Positions 7,440-16,032 are shown, counted from the first letter of the stretch. The stretch: DNA of 22,928 nucleotides from Patescibacteria group bacterium UBA1400 (GCA_002305125.1 DBQG01000028.1:1-22928); one strand, 5' to 3'. Made by a program: numbers and translations. Notes: generated from the sequence alone by a model not told the origin.

Positions 7440-8228
7440 ATGGAAAAACAACTAGTTTCTGCAGGGCAAAAACCTGTTTTTTCCGTCATTATTCCCGCCC
7501 ATAATGAAGAAGACTTTTTGCCTTTATGTTTGCAGTCTGTCTTTAAACAAAGGTTTAATCTTCCCTATGAAATTGTAGTGGTAGATAATGCTTCAACCGA
7601 TAAAACTCCCCTTATTGCCAAACAGTTTAAAACCAGACTGTTTAAAGAACATAAAAAACTTATTACTCTCCGGTTGGTTAAAGAGCTTAAAAAGGGTCTT
7701 ATCACCGCCCGCACAGCCGGTTTAAAAGCAGCTATGGGCGATTACATCATCAACCTTGATGCTGACTGCACTGTTCCCCCTGACTGGCTTAGGAAAATCT
7801 ATGCTCATGTAAAAGCTAACCGTAAAACCGTTTTGGTAACCGGACCCTATATATGCCTGGAGCCGGGTCAAAAACAAGACCTGCTTAATCTAGGCTTTAC
7901 TTTTTTCCTGCACTCCTGGCAAAAACTGTTTCACCAGGCTTTTGTTTATTATGGCGGCAATGTCGCCATTAAAAGGTCAGCCCTGCTTAAAATCGGCGGC
8001 TATGACCTGCGCTTTCCCTCTGACCAATTATCCCTTCTAACCAGACTTAGAAAAAACAACGGCCAAACCGTGTTTGATAAAACCCTTAAAGTTACCTCTT
8101 CTCCTAGAAGAACGGCCGGCCGGTTTTGGAAATGGATTTTTAAAGAAGTTATCTTCCTGTATTTTTTTAACAATCTTTATATTAAAATTACAGGGAAAAG
8201 TTTTGGTTACTGGGAGGATATCAGATGA
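7440..8228 (+). CDS. Family 2 glycosyltransferase
   Basis: A GT-A fold glycosyltransferase that would transfer a sugar from a nucleotide-sugar donor in the cytoplasm. FSVIIPAHNEEDFLPLCLQS is at 14-33, VVVDNASTDKT at 46-56, GLITARTAGLKAAMGDYI at 86-103, and the metal-binding DAD at 107-109. YYGGNVAIKRSALLKIGGYD is at 170-189. The usual acceptor-side ED is replaced by SDQ near 194-196. After the catalytic domain comes an aromatic, weakly hydrophobic end (about 229-250) that could touch the membrane. No Shine-Dalgarno site is visible, and a weak -10-like TAAATT lies eight bases upstream. It starts a two-gene plus-strand operon and overlaps the next gene by ATGA. Substrate is unknown. Confidence 0.88.
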   Translation: MEKQLVSAGQKPVFSVIIPAHNEEDFLPLCLQSVFKQRFNLPYEIVVVDNASTDKTPLIAKQFKTRLFKEHKKLITLRLVKELKKGLITARTAGLKAAMGDYIINLDADCTVPPDWLRKIYAHVKANRKTVLVTGPYICLEPGQKQDLLNLGFTFFLHSWQKLFHQAFVYYGGNVAIKRSALLKIGGYDLRFPSDQLSLLTRLRKNNGQTVFDKTLKVTSSPRRTAGRFWKWIFKEVIFLYFFNNLYIKITGKSFGYWEDIR

Positions 8229-9376
8229 AAAAAGTTTTAATTTTAACCAGCCCTGAAGGACATTTAAGTATTGCCAAAAGTATGGAACAGATCCTGCAGG
8301 AGAAGTTTAAGGTAAAAGTTGGCAACTTAATGAAAAATCAAAACGGCTTTAAACTTTACGCGCCTTTTTACCGTTATTTTCCTTCCCTGTTTCAGCTGCC
8401 TTATAAAATCGGCAAAAAAGATGCCATTCAAAAATCATTTAAAACAATTTTAAAAACTTTAATGGAAAAAGGAGTAAAAAAGGAGGTAAAAAGTTTTTGC
8501 CCAGACTTAATTGTTTCTACCAATCTTTTTTATGATCCAGCCTTGGTTAAAATTCTTGATTATCAAACCCGATCTATTCCTTATTTTAATTTTGTTGCCA
8601 ACCCCTGGACCATTCATCCTTTGGAGTTTTCCCATGAAGCCTTAAATCTTTGTTATGACCAAAAAGGAGTTAAAATCGGACAAAAGCAGGGCTTAGGAAA
8701 AGACAAGGTAGCTGCCCTGGGCTGGCCGGTCAGGCAGGAATTTTATCAGAAACAAAATTTGGTCCAGTTAAGAAAAAAACTTGGTTTTAAAAAAGATGTT
8801 TTTACTCTTTTGATCTGCGGCGGCAGTGAAGGCACAAACATGATTTTAAAGATCGTTCCCAGTTTCCTGACAATTAAAAACAAACTGCAGGTTATTGTAG
8901 TCTGCGGCAGCAATAAAACCCTCTATAACGCCCTTACCTCTTTTAAAAAACTACTGCCCAAACTGGCCGGCACCAAGGTTAATTATTTAAAACAAATTGA
9001 GAAAAGGCTTAATCTGCATGTTTTGGGATTTACTGATAATATGGCCCAGCTCATTCAGGCTTCCGATCTTGTAATAGGCAAAGCCGGACCAAACCTTATT
9101 TTTGAAACCGTAGCCTGCCAAAAACCTTTTTTTGCCATCTGTCATATTTCCGGACAGGAAGATGACAACTTAAAACTTATAAAAAAGAAAGGCTTGGGCC
9201 TGGTGGAAGAAAATACTTTCAAGGCTATCCGTCTGCTTAAAAAAATTGTTAACAGTCCTGATATGCTTAATCAGTTTTCCTCCACCATTAAACAAGAAAA
9301 AGAAAACAATCTAAGGGTAAAAGAAAGGTTTTTAGACTTGGCCGAAACTACTTTAAAGGCTCAGAAAAAAAGATAG
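8225..9376 (+). CDS. GT-B glycosyltransferase, MGDG synthase / MurG-like
   Basis: A 383-residue GT-B enzyme resembling monogalactosyldiacylglycerol synthase, UgtP and MurG. The N-terminal TSPEGHLSIAKSMEQIL (8-24) resembles the acceptor loop that follows the first strand. The C-terminal half begins with LLICGGSEGTN (195-205), then LGFTDNMAQLIQASDLVIGK (267-286) and the donor-binding KAGPNLIFETVAC (286-298), a variant of the GGxTxxE motif. The likely product is a glycosylated lipid at the inner face of the membrane, but sugar and acceptor are not readable. A GGAGG site seven bases upstream of the ATG, inside the GT2 gene, supports the start. Its last 29 bases overlap the convergent exchanger gene. 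Confidence 0.83.
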   Translation: MKKVLILTSPEGHLSIAKSMEQILQEKFKVKVGNLMKNQNGFKLYAPFYRYFPSLFQLPYKIGKKDAIQKSFKTILKTLMEKGVKKEVKSFCPDLIVSTNLFYDPALVKILDYQTRSIPYFNFVANPWTIHPLEFSHEALNLCYDQKGVKIGQKQGLGKDKVAALGWPVRQEFYQKQNLVQLRKKLGFKKDVFTLLICGGSEGTNMILKIVPSFLTIKNKLQVIVVCGSNKTLYNALTSFKKLLPKLAGTKVNYLKQIEKRLNLHVLGFTDNMAQLIQASDLVIGKAGPNLIFETVACQKPFFAICHISGQEDDNLKLIKKKGLGLVEENTFKAIRLLKKIVNSPDMLNQFSSTIKQEKENNLRVKERFLDLAETTLKAQKKR

Positions 9377-10355
9377 TCCCCGGAGCCTGATTAAGACGCC
9401 AAAACTCAAACAGGATAAAAAGAAAGTAAAGTAAAAGAAGCAAAACTCCTTCCCATCTTTCCAGCCTTCTTTTGGTTTTAACAAAAAGCCAGAAAAGAGA
9501 AAAGATTATAATATAGGCTACAGTTGCCCACAGATAAGGCTTAAAACCTGCCTCAAGCACAATCGGATTTATTAAAGCCACTATTCCCAGAATCAAAGTT
9601 GAATTGGCGGTAATAGAGCCTAAAAGATCACCAAAAACCATCCCCACTTCTCTTTTTCTAATTGCTTTTATCTCAAAAGAAAGTTCTGGTAAAGAGGTTC
9701 CCATTCCTACCAGAAAAAGGCCAACAATAAAAGCAGGCGCTTTAAAACTCTGAGCCAGCAGACCAGCCACTTTAACCAGACCATCGGCACTGAAAACAAG
9801 CAGGGCTGCGCCTAAAAACACCCAGGCAAGCTGTTTTTCTGTTCCCTTATGGTTTAGTCTTACCAAAATCTTTTTGGCCATCTGGCCGGTGGTATATTTT
9901 TTTACCTTTCTTTTAAAAAGCACGGTGTAGTTATAAATGCCATATACCAGCAATAGCAATAGCCCCTCAACTCGGGAAAGCTTACCATCAAATAAAAGCA
10001 CCAAGGGAAAAAAACCGGCTAAAAAAGCATACAAAATATCTTTTTTTAAAAAGTTCCCCACCACTCCAATTGAACCGCCCACAATCGCCGCGCCGCCAAT
10101 AACCAGGGAAATGTCGGCAATGTTAGAACCCAGAATGCTGCCTAAGGCCAGGCTTGATTGCTTTTCCAAGGCCGCGGTAATGCCGACAAAAAGCTCCGGC
10201 AGGCTGGTAGCCAAAGCCAGTAAAAAACTGGTAATGGCAAACTTGCCAATCTTTGATATTTTGGAAAGCCTGTTTAAAGCCTGAATTAGAATCTCTGTTG
10301 ATTTAATCAGTAAAAAAGAAAAGAACAGCAATAGCAATAAATAAACTATTAACAT
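9348..10355 (-). CDS. CaCA-family Na+/Ca2+ (cation) exchanger
   Basis: A membrane antiporter of the YrbG/CaxA group, expected to export Ca2+ in exchange for Na+ or H+. The two inverted alpha repeats are plain: ATSLPELFVG with GSILGSNIADI (about 50-83) and GTSLPELSFE with GDLLGSITANS (about 220-253). About ten hydrophobic segments are present, and 335 residues is normal. I start at the ATG at 10355. A TTG one codon upstream is also possible, and the GGGAG site suits either. The gene lies after a hairpin terminator behind the P-type ATPase, so it probably has its own promoter, perhaps GATAAT next to the start. It ends inside the convergent glycosyltransferase gene. Confidence 0.92.
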   Translation of the reverse strand: MLIVYLLLLLFFSFLLIKSTEILIQALNRLSKISKIGKFAITSFLLALATSLPELFVGITAALEKQSSLALGSILGSNIADISLVIGGAAIVGGSIGVVGNFLKKDILYAFLAGFFPLVLLFDGKLSRVEGLLLLLVYGIYNYTVLFKRKVKKYTTGQMAKKILVRLNHKGTEKQLAWVFLGAALLVFSADGLVKVAGLLAQSFKAPAFIVGLFLVGMGTSLPELSFEIKAIRKREVGMVFGDLLGSITANSTLILGIVALINPIVLEAGFKPYLWATVAYIIIFSLFWLFVKTKRRLERWEGVLLLLLYFLFILFEFWRLNQAPGTIFFSEPLK

Positions 10356-10372
10356 CAATATTATCTCCCTTT

Positions 10373-10401
10373 AAAAAAACATTCTTGTTAAAGAATGCTT
10401 T
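10373..10401 (-). terminator. Intrinsic terminator after the P-type ATPase gene
   Basis: A 7-bp stem (CATTCTT, loop TAAC, AAGAATG) at 10380-10397 is followed on the minus strand by seven T residues. It sits just after the ATPase stop at 10403. A T run also follows on the plus strand after one C, so it could work in both directions, but no plus-strand gene ends nearby. The stem is AU-rich, so its strength is uncertain. Confidence 0.65.
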
Positions 10402-10402
10402 T

Positions 10403-12940
10403 TTATAGTTCTATTTTTAATATAGCAGTTTTCTCCTGTTTTAAAAACAACCACTTAACCACTTCAATCAAAATAATATTAAAAATGCCCAGGAAAAAGA
10501 TGGCCAGTAAAATCCAAAACGGCAAACCAACGGTGCCTAAAAACAGCTGTAAAAAGGGAAGATACAAAGCTCCGAGCATAAAAAGAAAGCCCAGCAAAAC
10601 ACTTAAAAGCAGAAACTTGTTGTTTAAAAGATTGGTATGCCAGATGTTTTGCTGCAGGCTTTTACAGGAAAAAATATAAAACAAAGAATTGATTCCCAAG
10701 GTAGCAAAAACTATAGTTTGTGCCATTTGCAGATCAATGTTTATCTTGGTAATGAAAATGAATATCGTCAGAAGCAATAAATCTGTTAACAGGCCGACAA
10801 TAAAAATCAGCACCTTAAGCTCAAGATCTAAAATTGCCTGAGTCTTTTTTCTGGGCGGTTTTTGCATCAGGCTTTTTTCAATCGGCTCAAAAGCTAAGGC
10901 CAATCCAGGCAAACCGTCCTGAACCAGGTTTACCCACAATATTTGAACGGCTGTCACTGGCAAAGATAAGCCTAAAAGCAAACTGCCGCTGATAAGAATA
11001 GTTTCCGTGAAACTGGAAGATAAAAGGTAAAGGATTACTTTTCTTATATTTTCAAAAATACCCCTACCCTCTTCGACAGCCGCTACAATCGTGTTAAAGT
11101 TAGAGTCTAAAAGCACCATATCAGCCGTTTCTTTGGCAACTTCCGAGGCCTCACCAACCACCACTCCAATATCAGACTTTCTTAAAGCCAGGGCGTCATT
11201 AACGCCGTCTCCCATCATAGCTACTGTATGACCTTTGGTTTGTAAAGCTTCCACAATTCTGATCTTCTGTTCAGGAGTAGTGCGGCAAAAAAGTTTTACC
11301 TTATCAATCCTGCTGATTAGTTCTTCCTGGGAAATCTTCTCCAACTGCCAGCCCTCCAAAACCTGTTCTTCTCCTACCTTTTCTCCTATAAGATCAAGTT
11401 TTTTTAAGATTGCCAGGGCCGTATTGCGATAATCACCGGTAATAACTTTAACCTCAATTCCTGCCTGACGGCAAAGCCGCAGGCTTTCCTTAACTTCTTT
11501 TCGGGGCGGATCTTCAAAAAGCAGCAGTCCCAGCCACTGAAGGTCTAAATACTCCCAGCTGCCTTTAAGTTTGCCGTCATATTTTTTAGCTTGCGTCTTT
11601 AACTGTTCAAACTCTTTTTTAGCTTTATTTAAACTCTCGTCTGCCCAGGCAAAAGCCACCACTCTAAGGCCTTTTTTAGTATATTTATCAAGCTCATCTC
11701 TCCACTTGTTTTTTGCTTCCGGGGAAGCTTGGACCATCTCCAGAATCATTTCCGGCGCTCCGGATAAAAAGGTCTGGGCTCTGGTGCTTTGCGGTTCCTG
11801 GACCAAAACAGCAATAAACTTTCTTTCTGAAGAAAAAGGAATCTCGCCGATTCTTTTGGCCCTGTTAAGCATCTCCTCCACTCCTTTATCCTGATCCTTA
11901 GCCCAATTCATCATAGAAACTTCTAAAGGATTGGTCATATTATTACAAAGCACTGTTGCTCTGATGCCCGCTTTTTTGTCAGTAAAACTGGCGTCAACCA
12001 CCCTCATCCTGCCTTCGGTTAAAGTTCCGGTTTTATCAGAGCAGATAATATCCACTGAGCCTAAGGTTTCGGCAGCCAGAAGCTTTCTTACCAAACCTTT
12101 TCTTTTCAAAATCCTTTGCATGCCCAAGGTTAAAATTACGGTCAAAGAGATTACTAAACCTTCAGGAATGGCAGCCACTGCCACTGCCACTGACAAGGTA
12201 AAGATCTCCAAAAACTCTTTACCCCGCCACAAGCCTTCAAAAAAAATTAAGATACAGATAAGGCTAAAGATTATAGCCAAAGTTTTGGAAAACTGACCGA
12301 TCTGTTTTTTTAAAGGCGTTTCTTCTCCGGCTGTCTGGGAAAGCTTGGTGGCAATCCTGCCCATCTTCGTTCCTTTACCTGTTTGCTGGATCAGCATTTT
12401 ACCTCGGCCGGAAACCACCACTGTTCCCATAAAAACCTCATTCTTGCCGGTTTTAGCAATCGGAGCGCTTTCGCCAGTTAAAACCGCTTCATTTACATAA
12501 AGATCTACCGCTTCTATGCAAATACCGTCCGCTGGCATCTTGTCACCGGTTTTTAAAATCACCACATCACCGGGAACAAGGTTTTTGGTTTCTACCAAAA
12601 CTTTTTCTCCGTCTCTTAACACATTGGTTTTGGAAACTAAGATGTTTTTTAAAGCTTCCAAAGCTTTTTCTGCCTTAAACTCTTGAGTAAATCCCAGGAT
12701 AACGTTAACTAAAACCGCCATAAAGATAACTACTGCATCGGTCCATTCACTCAAAAAAAGAGTTACAATTCCGGCAAAAAAAAGAATGTAAATTAAAGGC
12801 GAGGTAAATTGGTTTAAAAGCAGTTTTGGTAAAGACAGAGCTTGTTTCTGTTCAAACTCATTGGGCCCGTATTTTTTAAGCCTTGCCTGAGCTTCCTGAA
12901 AAGAAAGACCAGCAAAGCCTTCTGGTTTGTCTTTAACCAT
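10403..12940 (-). CDS. P2-type cation-transporting ATPase, Ca2+-ATPase-like
   Basis: An 845-residue P-type ATPase that would pump cations out of the cell. LTGESAPI (actuator) is at 154-161, AAIPEGL (TM4) at 256-262, and the phosphorylated DKTGTLT at 302-308. A short nucleotide domain carries SGAPE, followed by TGDYRNT and GDGVNDALALRKSDIG. Compared with SERCA from memory, TM4 PEGL, the TM5 Glu (SSSFTE) and TM6 Asn and Asp (WVNLVQDGLP) are kept. This supports one Ca2+ site of the site-II type. Two site-I residues differ (TM5 Asn to Ser, TM6 Thr to Gln), as in single-site Ca2+/Mn2+ pumps. Ten membrane segments are expected. It has its own near-leaderless promoter and is followed by a terminator and a CaCA exchanger. 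Confidence 0.92.
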   Translation of the reverse strand: MVKDKPEGFAGLSFQEAQARLKKYGPNEFEQKQALSLPKLLLNQFTSPLIYILFFAGIVTLFLSEWTDAVVIFMAVLVNVILGFTQEFKAEKALEALKNILVSKTNVLRDGEKVLVETKNLVPGDVVILKTGDKMPADGICIEAVDLYVNEAVLTGESAPIAKTGKNEVFMGTVVVSGRGKMLIQQTGKGTKMGRIATKLSQTAGEETPLKKQIGQFSKTLAIIFSLICILIFFEGLWRGKEFLEIFTLSVAVAVAAIPEGLVISLTVILTLGMQRILKRKGLVRKLLAAETLGSVDIICSDKTGTLTEGRMRVVDASFTDKKAGIRATVLCNNMTNPLEVSMMNWAKDQDKGVEEMLNRAKRIGEIPFSSERKFIAVLVQEPQSTRAQTFLSGAPEMILEMVQASPEAKNKWRDELDKYTKKGLRVVAFAWADESLNKAKKEFEQLKTQAKKYDGKLKGSWEYLDLQWLGLLLFEDPPRKEVKESLRLCRQAGIEVKVITGDYRNTALAILKKLDLIGEKVGEEQVLEGWQLEKISQEELISRIDKVKLFCRTTPEQKIRIVEALQTKGHTVAMMGDGVNDALALRKSDIGVVVGEASEVAKETADMVLLDSNFNTIVAAVEEGRGIFENIRKVILYLLSSSFTETILISGSLLLGLSLPVTAVQILWVNLVQDGLPGLALAFEPIEKSLMQKPPRKKTQAILDLELKVLIFIVGLLTDLLLLTIFIFITKINIDLQMAQTIVFATLGINSLFYIFSCKSLQQNIWHTNLLNNKFLLLSVLLGFLFMLGALYLPFLQLFLGTVGLPFWILLAIFFLGIFNIILIEVVKWLFLKQEKTAILKIEL

Positions 12941-12946
12941 AATAAA

Positions 12947-12955
12947 ATAGTAACA
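12947..12955 (-). promoter_or_regulatory. Extended -10 promoter for the P-type ATPase (leaderless)
   Basis: The minus strand reads TGT-TACTAT, six bases before the ATPase ATG, so the expected start of transcription is the A of the ATG. No Shine-Dalgarno site is present. It lies in the 44-base gap after the ligase gene. Coordinates may be off by one. Confidence 0.5.
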
Positions 12956-12984
12956 GAAAAGTTAGGTTTTTTTAAGCGATAAAT

Positions 12985-14763
12985 TTATTTTTTTAAATCT
13001 GATATTTTTTCCAACTCTTTAAGAGTGGTTGCCTGTTGAGGATCTTTATCATCCCTAAACTTTTTTAATCTGGGAAATCTTAAGGCCATTTTAGCCGTAT
13101 GGATAGGAGATTTGGTGATTGTATCTGCTTCTATTTCCACCACAATTTCCGGATAACACCAAACATCAGGGTTAAGGTTTTTGTTTATCTTATATTGGTC
13201 TGGTTTTTTATCTGTTTTAACAGCCTCACAGCGCCTATACATCTGCTGCCACTGTTCGTCTGTTAAACCTGTTCCTATTTTAGAAACTGTTAGATAACTT
13301 TGTTCTTTTTGGTTGTATATACCTACTAAAAAAGCCCCGATACCAAAACCGGTTCTCTTGCCTTTTCCCTTATAATAGCCCATCACGACGCAGTCAATCG
13401 TGTCAGCCAGCTCCGACTGCATTGCCACTTTATATTTAACCCAGGTATAGTTTCTGGCTCCCGCCTGATAAGGTGTATCAAGCTTTTTTGCCATTAAACC
13501 TTCCAAACCTTCCTGAACCGTCTGCTGGAAAAACTCTTCAAACTGTTCGGGTTGGGTAACAATCTCCTGTTTTGTCAACATAATTGTTTTTTCTTCTACC
13601 TGGCTTTTTTTAAGCAGTACTTCCAGAATCTTCCTTCTTTGGGAAAACGGTTTGACCATTAGGTTTTCCCCGTCTAAATTTAAAATGTCAAAGATAAAAA
13701 CTTTTAAAGGCATCTCTTTGGCTTTTTTAACCACACCATGTTTTCTTTTTCTTTGCACTGTTTCTTGAAAAGACAAAAATCTGCCTGTTTTCTCCTCATA
13801 AGCAATCGCCTCACCGTCTAAAATCACTTGTTTTACCTGCAGTTTCTGAGCCGCTTCTACCACATCCGGAAACATATGGGTCATATTATCCAGGTTGCGG
13901 GAAAAAATCCTGACAAAGTACTTGTCTATCTCACTAAACAAACTTAGATTAGTCTCCTGTTTAAGTTCCAATTTTTTAGTTTTGTCCAGGTGGATCTGCA
14001 GCCTGAAACCGTCAAGTTTGGGCTCCAGGGCACATTTACCGTCCATTTTTTCCAGAATCTTTTTAGCGCTTGGTAGTCTTTCGGCTTTAGCCGCTCTTAT
14101 GGGAATTCCCACTTCACTTTTTACCTGACCAATACCTTTTATGCCTTTGGTTTTAAAAATCATGGCAATCTTGCCTATATCGGCCAAGACATTAAAAGCT
14201 CTTTCCAATTCCGTTCTTAGACTTTTATCCCCTGTTTCCATCCAGGATAAAGCATCCAGAATAGTCATGTCAGAAAAACCAAGCCTAAGTTTATTAACCG
14301 GAATTCGGGCAATGAACTTGGCGCTTAAAGAATCAACTTCCTGCAACAGCTGAGACATTTTATTTATCTTTCTGTCTACCGATCCCTCACCCTCTTGCTG
14401 GGCAATAAGCCATAGTCTTTCATAAACCTGGTTAACTTTAAGCTGGCTACCGGTTTTACCGTTTTTATCTTTGAAAAAAAGAGCCACATCTCCCAAATCT
14501 CCCAGCTGTTTATATTTTTGCAATACTTTTTCCCCACTCTGACCCGCTGATTGGGAAATAGCTTTAAGCATCATTTTTTCAGCCATATTAAACTCCACCC
14601 CTTCATATTTAGGAGCCAGCCTGCCCAAAGCCAGATAACAGATTTTATCAATCTCTTCAGCTTCAGCCCTGGCAAAAACCTCCGCCAAGGTTCTGGTCAT
14701 ATCAATGCGGGAGGCAGTTTGTTCTAATGTCTTAAGATAAGAAGCAAATTTATTAAACAGCAT
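12985..14763 (-). CDS. lig: ATP-dependent DNA ligase, archaeal/eukaryotic type I
   Basis: Seals nicks using ATP. The 592-residue form with an N-terminal DNA-binding domain (about 1-220) is the archaeal/eukaryotic ligase I layout, unlike the usual bacterial NAD+-dependent LigA or short LigC/LigD. Motifs: I EPKLDGFR with adenylated Lys249; III ILDGEAIAY (314-322); IIIa FDILNLDG (358-365); IV EGLMAKK (421-427); V WVKYK (441-445); and VI with FRDDK at 569-573 in the OB domain. A stretch near 260-285 looks like a small insertion. The gene follows the 63-residue membrane gene by 15 bases, in one unit with Fic. Whether LigA also exists in this genome is not visible. Confidence 0.95.
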   Translation of the reverse strand: MLFNKFASYLKTLEQTASRIDMTRTLAEVFARAEAEEIDKICYLALGRLAPKYEGVEFNMAEKMMLKAISQSAGQSGEKVLQKYKQLGDLGDVALFFKDKNGKTGSQLKVNQVYERLWLIAQQEGEGSVDRKINKMSQLLQEVDSLSAKFIARIPVNKLRLGFSDMTILDALSWMETGDKSLRTELERAFNVLADIGKIAMIFKTKGIKGIGQVKSEVGIPIRAAKAERLPSAKKILEKMDGKCALEPKLDGFRLQIHLDKTKKLELKQETNLSLFSEIDKYFVRIFSRNLDNMTHMFPDVVEAAQKLQVKQVILDGEAIAYEEKTGRFLSFQETVQRKRKHGVVKKAKEMPLKVFIFDILNLDGENLMVKPFSQRRKILEVLLKKSQVEEKTIMLTKQEIVTQPEQFEEFFQQTVQEGLEGLMAKKLDTPYQAGARNYTWVKYKVAMQSELADTIDCVVMGYYKGKGKRTGFGIGAFLVGIYNQKEQSYLTVSKIGTGLTDEQWQQMYRRCEAVKTDKKPDQYKINKNLNPDVWCYPEIVVEIEADTITKSPIHTAKMALRFPRLKKFRDDKDPQQATTLKELEKISDLKK

Positions 14764-14778
14764 GCTTAAATTTAACCT

Positions 14779-14970
14779 TTACCCGATATCAGCCAAAAAT
14801 ATATAGGCAAAAACCACAACTAGAATAAAAACGGCGCCGAAAACAATGCTTAACCAGCCAGCCTGTTCTGATTTTAAAATTTTGTTTAGTCCTTCCCCAA
14901 CCAGAGTTAACCCAAATAAACTAGGCAGAATCAGAATCATGTATAAAAATTGTGGGTCAGTAGCATTCAT
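14779..14970 (-). CDS. Unknown 63-residue membrane protein
   Basis: Not recognised. There are two hydrophobic segments, about 9-26 and 38-60, joined by a short charged loop (EGLNKILKSEQAG), which makes a small hairpin membrane protein. The gene begins three bases after the Fic stop and ends 15 bases before the ligase, so it is almost certainly co-transcribed and translated by reinitiation, since no ribosome site is visible. The tight spacing and the clean hydrophobic pattern support a real gene. A plus-strand frame overlapping it (14846-15172) reads across the Fic gene and is less likely. Confidence 0.65.
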   Translation of the reverse strand: MNATDPQFLYMILILPSLFGLTLVGEGLNKILKSEQAGWLSIVFGAVFILVVVFAYIFLADIG

Positions 14971-14973
14971 TGG

Positions 14974-16026
14974 CTATACCAACACATATCTGGCAGCCTT
15001 AGTCTTGCCCTTTTTCTTTACTATACCTTTTTTCATTAAATCCTTCAAATCACGTAAAATGGTGTCTTCGCTGACTTTTGCAATCACTTTAGTGGCCTCT
15101 TTCATCTTTATCTGCTCATTGATTTTTAAATACTCTACCAGTTTAATCTGTCTTTCTGACAAAGCTATCTGACGGCCTAGTCTGTCTTTAAGGCGGGTAT
15201 CAAAAGACAGTTTTTTAACCTTGTCTTTAACCTGATTTAGTTCAACAGCTACAACTTTGGTAAAGTAATCAAGCCAGACAGTCAAATCGCCTTCATGAAT
15301 CATGGCTGAACCCAAAGCCTGATAATAACTTAAAGGGTCTTTATCAAAATGTTCTTCTAAGGCAAAAAACTTCTTTATATCATAGTTTTCAATAAAAAGG
15401 ATCAAGGTAGCAAAAGCCCTGGCCACCCTACCGTTGCCATCGACAAAAGGATGAATCCTTACCAATTCATAATGGGCAATACCGGCTTTTAGCACCGGAT
15501 GGGTTTGTTTGGCCGGGTTAGAATTAAGCCAGGAAAAAAACTCATCTATCTGGAAGGGAACTTCAATGGCCGGAACAGGAGTAAACACCACCTGGTCATT
15601 TCTGGAATCTTTAATAACTACTTTGCTTTTTCTAAAACTACCGACTCCCTCATCGTCCAAAAGCTTATCTACTGTCAGTTTATGGATTTTTTTTAATACT
15701 TCCTGAGTATACAAAAAATTATCCTTCTCTTTTGTTCCCATCTCATCAATGAATTTTAAAACATTTCTGTAGTTTACTACCTCCCAAACATCCCTTTCAT
15801 GGGCCACCACACTCTCTCCTTCAATAACTTTTACAGCCTGGGTAAAAGACAGGTCATTGCCTTCAAGATGGGTACCAAAGTGAATGCTTCTGGCCCGGGC
15901 ATCGGACTGAAACTTTTTTTCCCAGGCCGGAACTAAGGGGGCGGTGTTGATTACCTCTTTGCAGGCTTCAATAATACCAATGTTTTTTAAAATTTCTGAG
16001 GAGATAGAAAACTTAGGCAAGTACAT
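14974..16026 (-). CDS. Fic/DOC family protein with C-terminal winged helix
   Basis: Fic proteins usually transfer AMP from ATP to a Ser, Thr or Tyr of a target protein. The full catalytic motif HPFVDGNGR is at 192-200. An N-terminal segment FGTHLEGND (50-58) matches the inhibitory helix, with the inhibitory Glu at 55. The first motif position, normally Ser or Thr, is Gly51. The C-terminal region from about 288 (LSERQIKLVEYLKINEQIKM) is a DeoR-like winged helix with a DNA-binding helix near DTILRDLKDL. This is the common bacterial Fic-plus-HTH layout of 350-380 residues. The ATG at 16026 has no Shine-Dalgarno site, and the promoter directly abuts it. It heads a unit with the 63-residue protein and the DNA ligase. 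Target unknown. Confidence 0.92.
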   Translation of the reverse strand: MYLPKFSISSEILKNIGIIEACKEVINTAPLVPAWEKKFQSDARARSIHFGTHLEGNDLSFTQAVKVIEGESVVAHERDVWEVVNYRNVLKFIDEMGTKEKDNFLYTQEVLKKIHKLTVDKLLDDEGVGSFRKSKVVIKDSRNDQVVFTPVPAIEVPFQIDEFFSWLNSNPAKQTHPVLKAGIAHYELVRIHPFVDGNGRVARAFATLILFIENYDIKKFFALEEHFDKDPLSYYQALGSAMIHEGDLTVWLDYFTKVVAVELNQVKDKVKKLSFDTRLKDRLGRQIALSERQIKLVEYLKINEQIKMKEATKVIAKVSEDTILRDLKDLMKKGIVKKKGKTKAARYVLV

Positions 16027-16032
16027 ATTTTA

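Noticed and set aside
7400..7489. A 30-residue N-terminal extension of endonuclease Q from an upstream ATG
   Set aside because: The extension has no family character, overlaps the divergent GT2 coding sequence, and would put the promoter inside the gene. The PHP motif DLHLH begins six residues after the inner ATG, as is usual.
14846..15172. Plus-strand reading frame of about 108 codons
   Set aside because: It runs antisense to the fic gene and the 63-residue gene, has no ribosome site and no family character. The same holds for other plus-strand frames opposite real genes.
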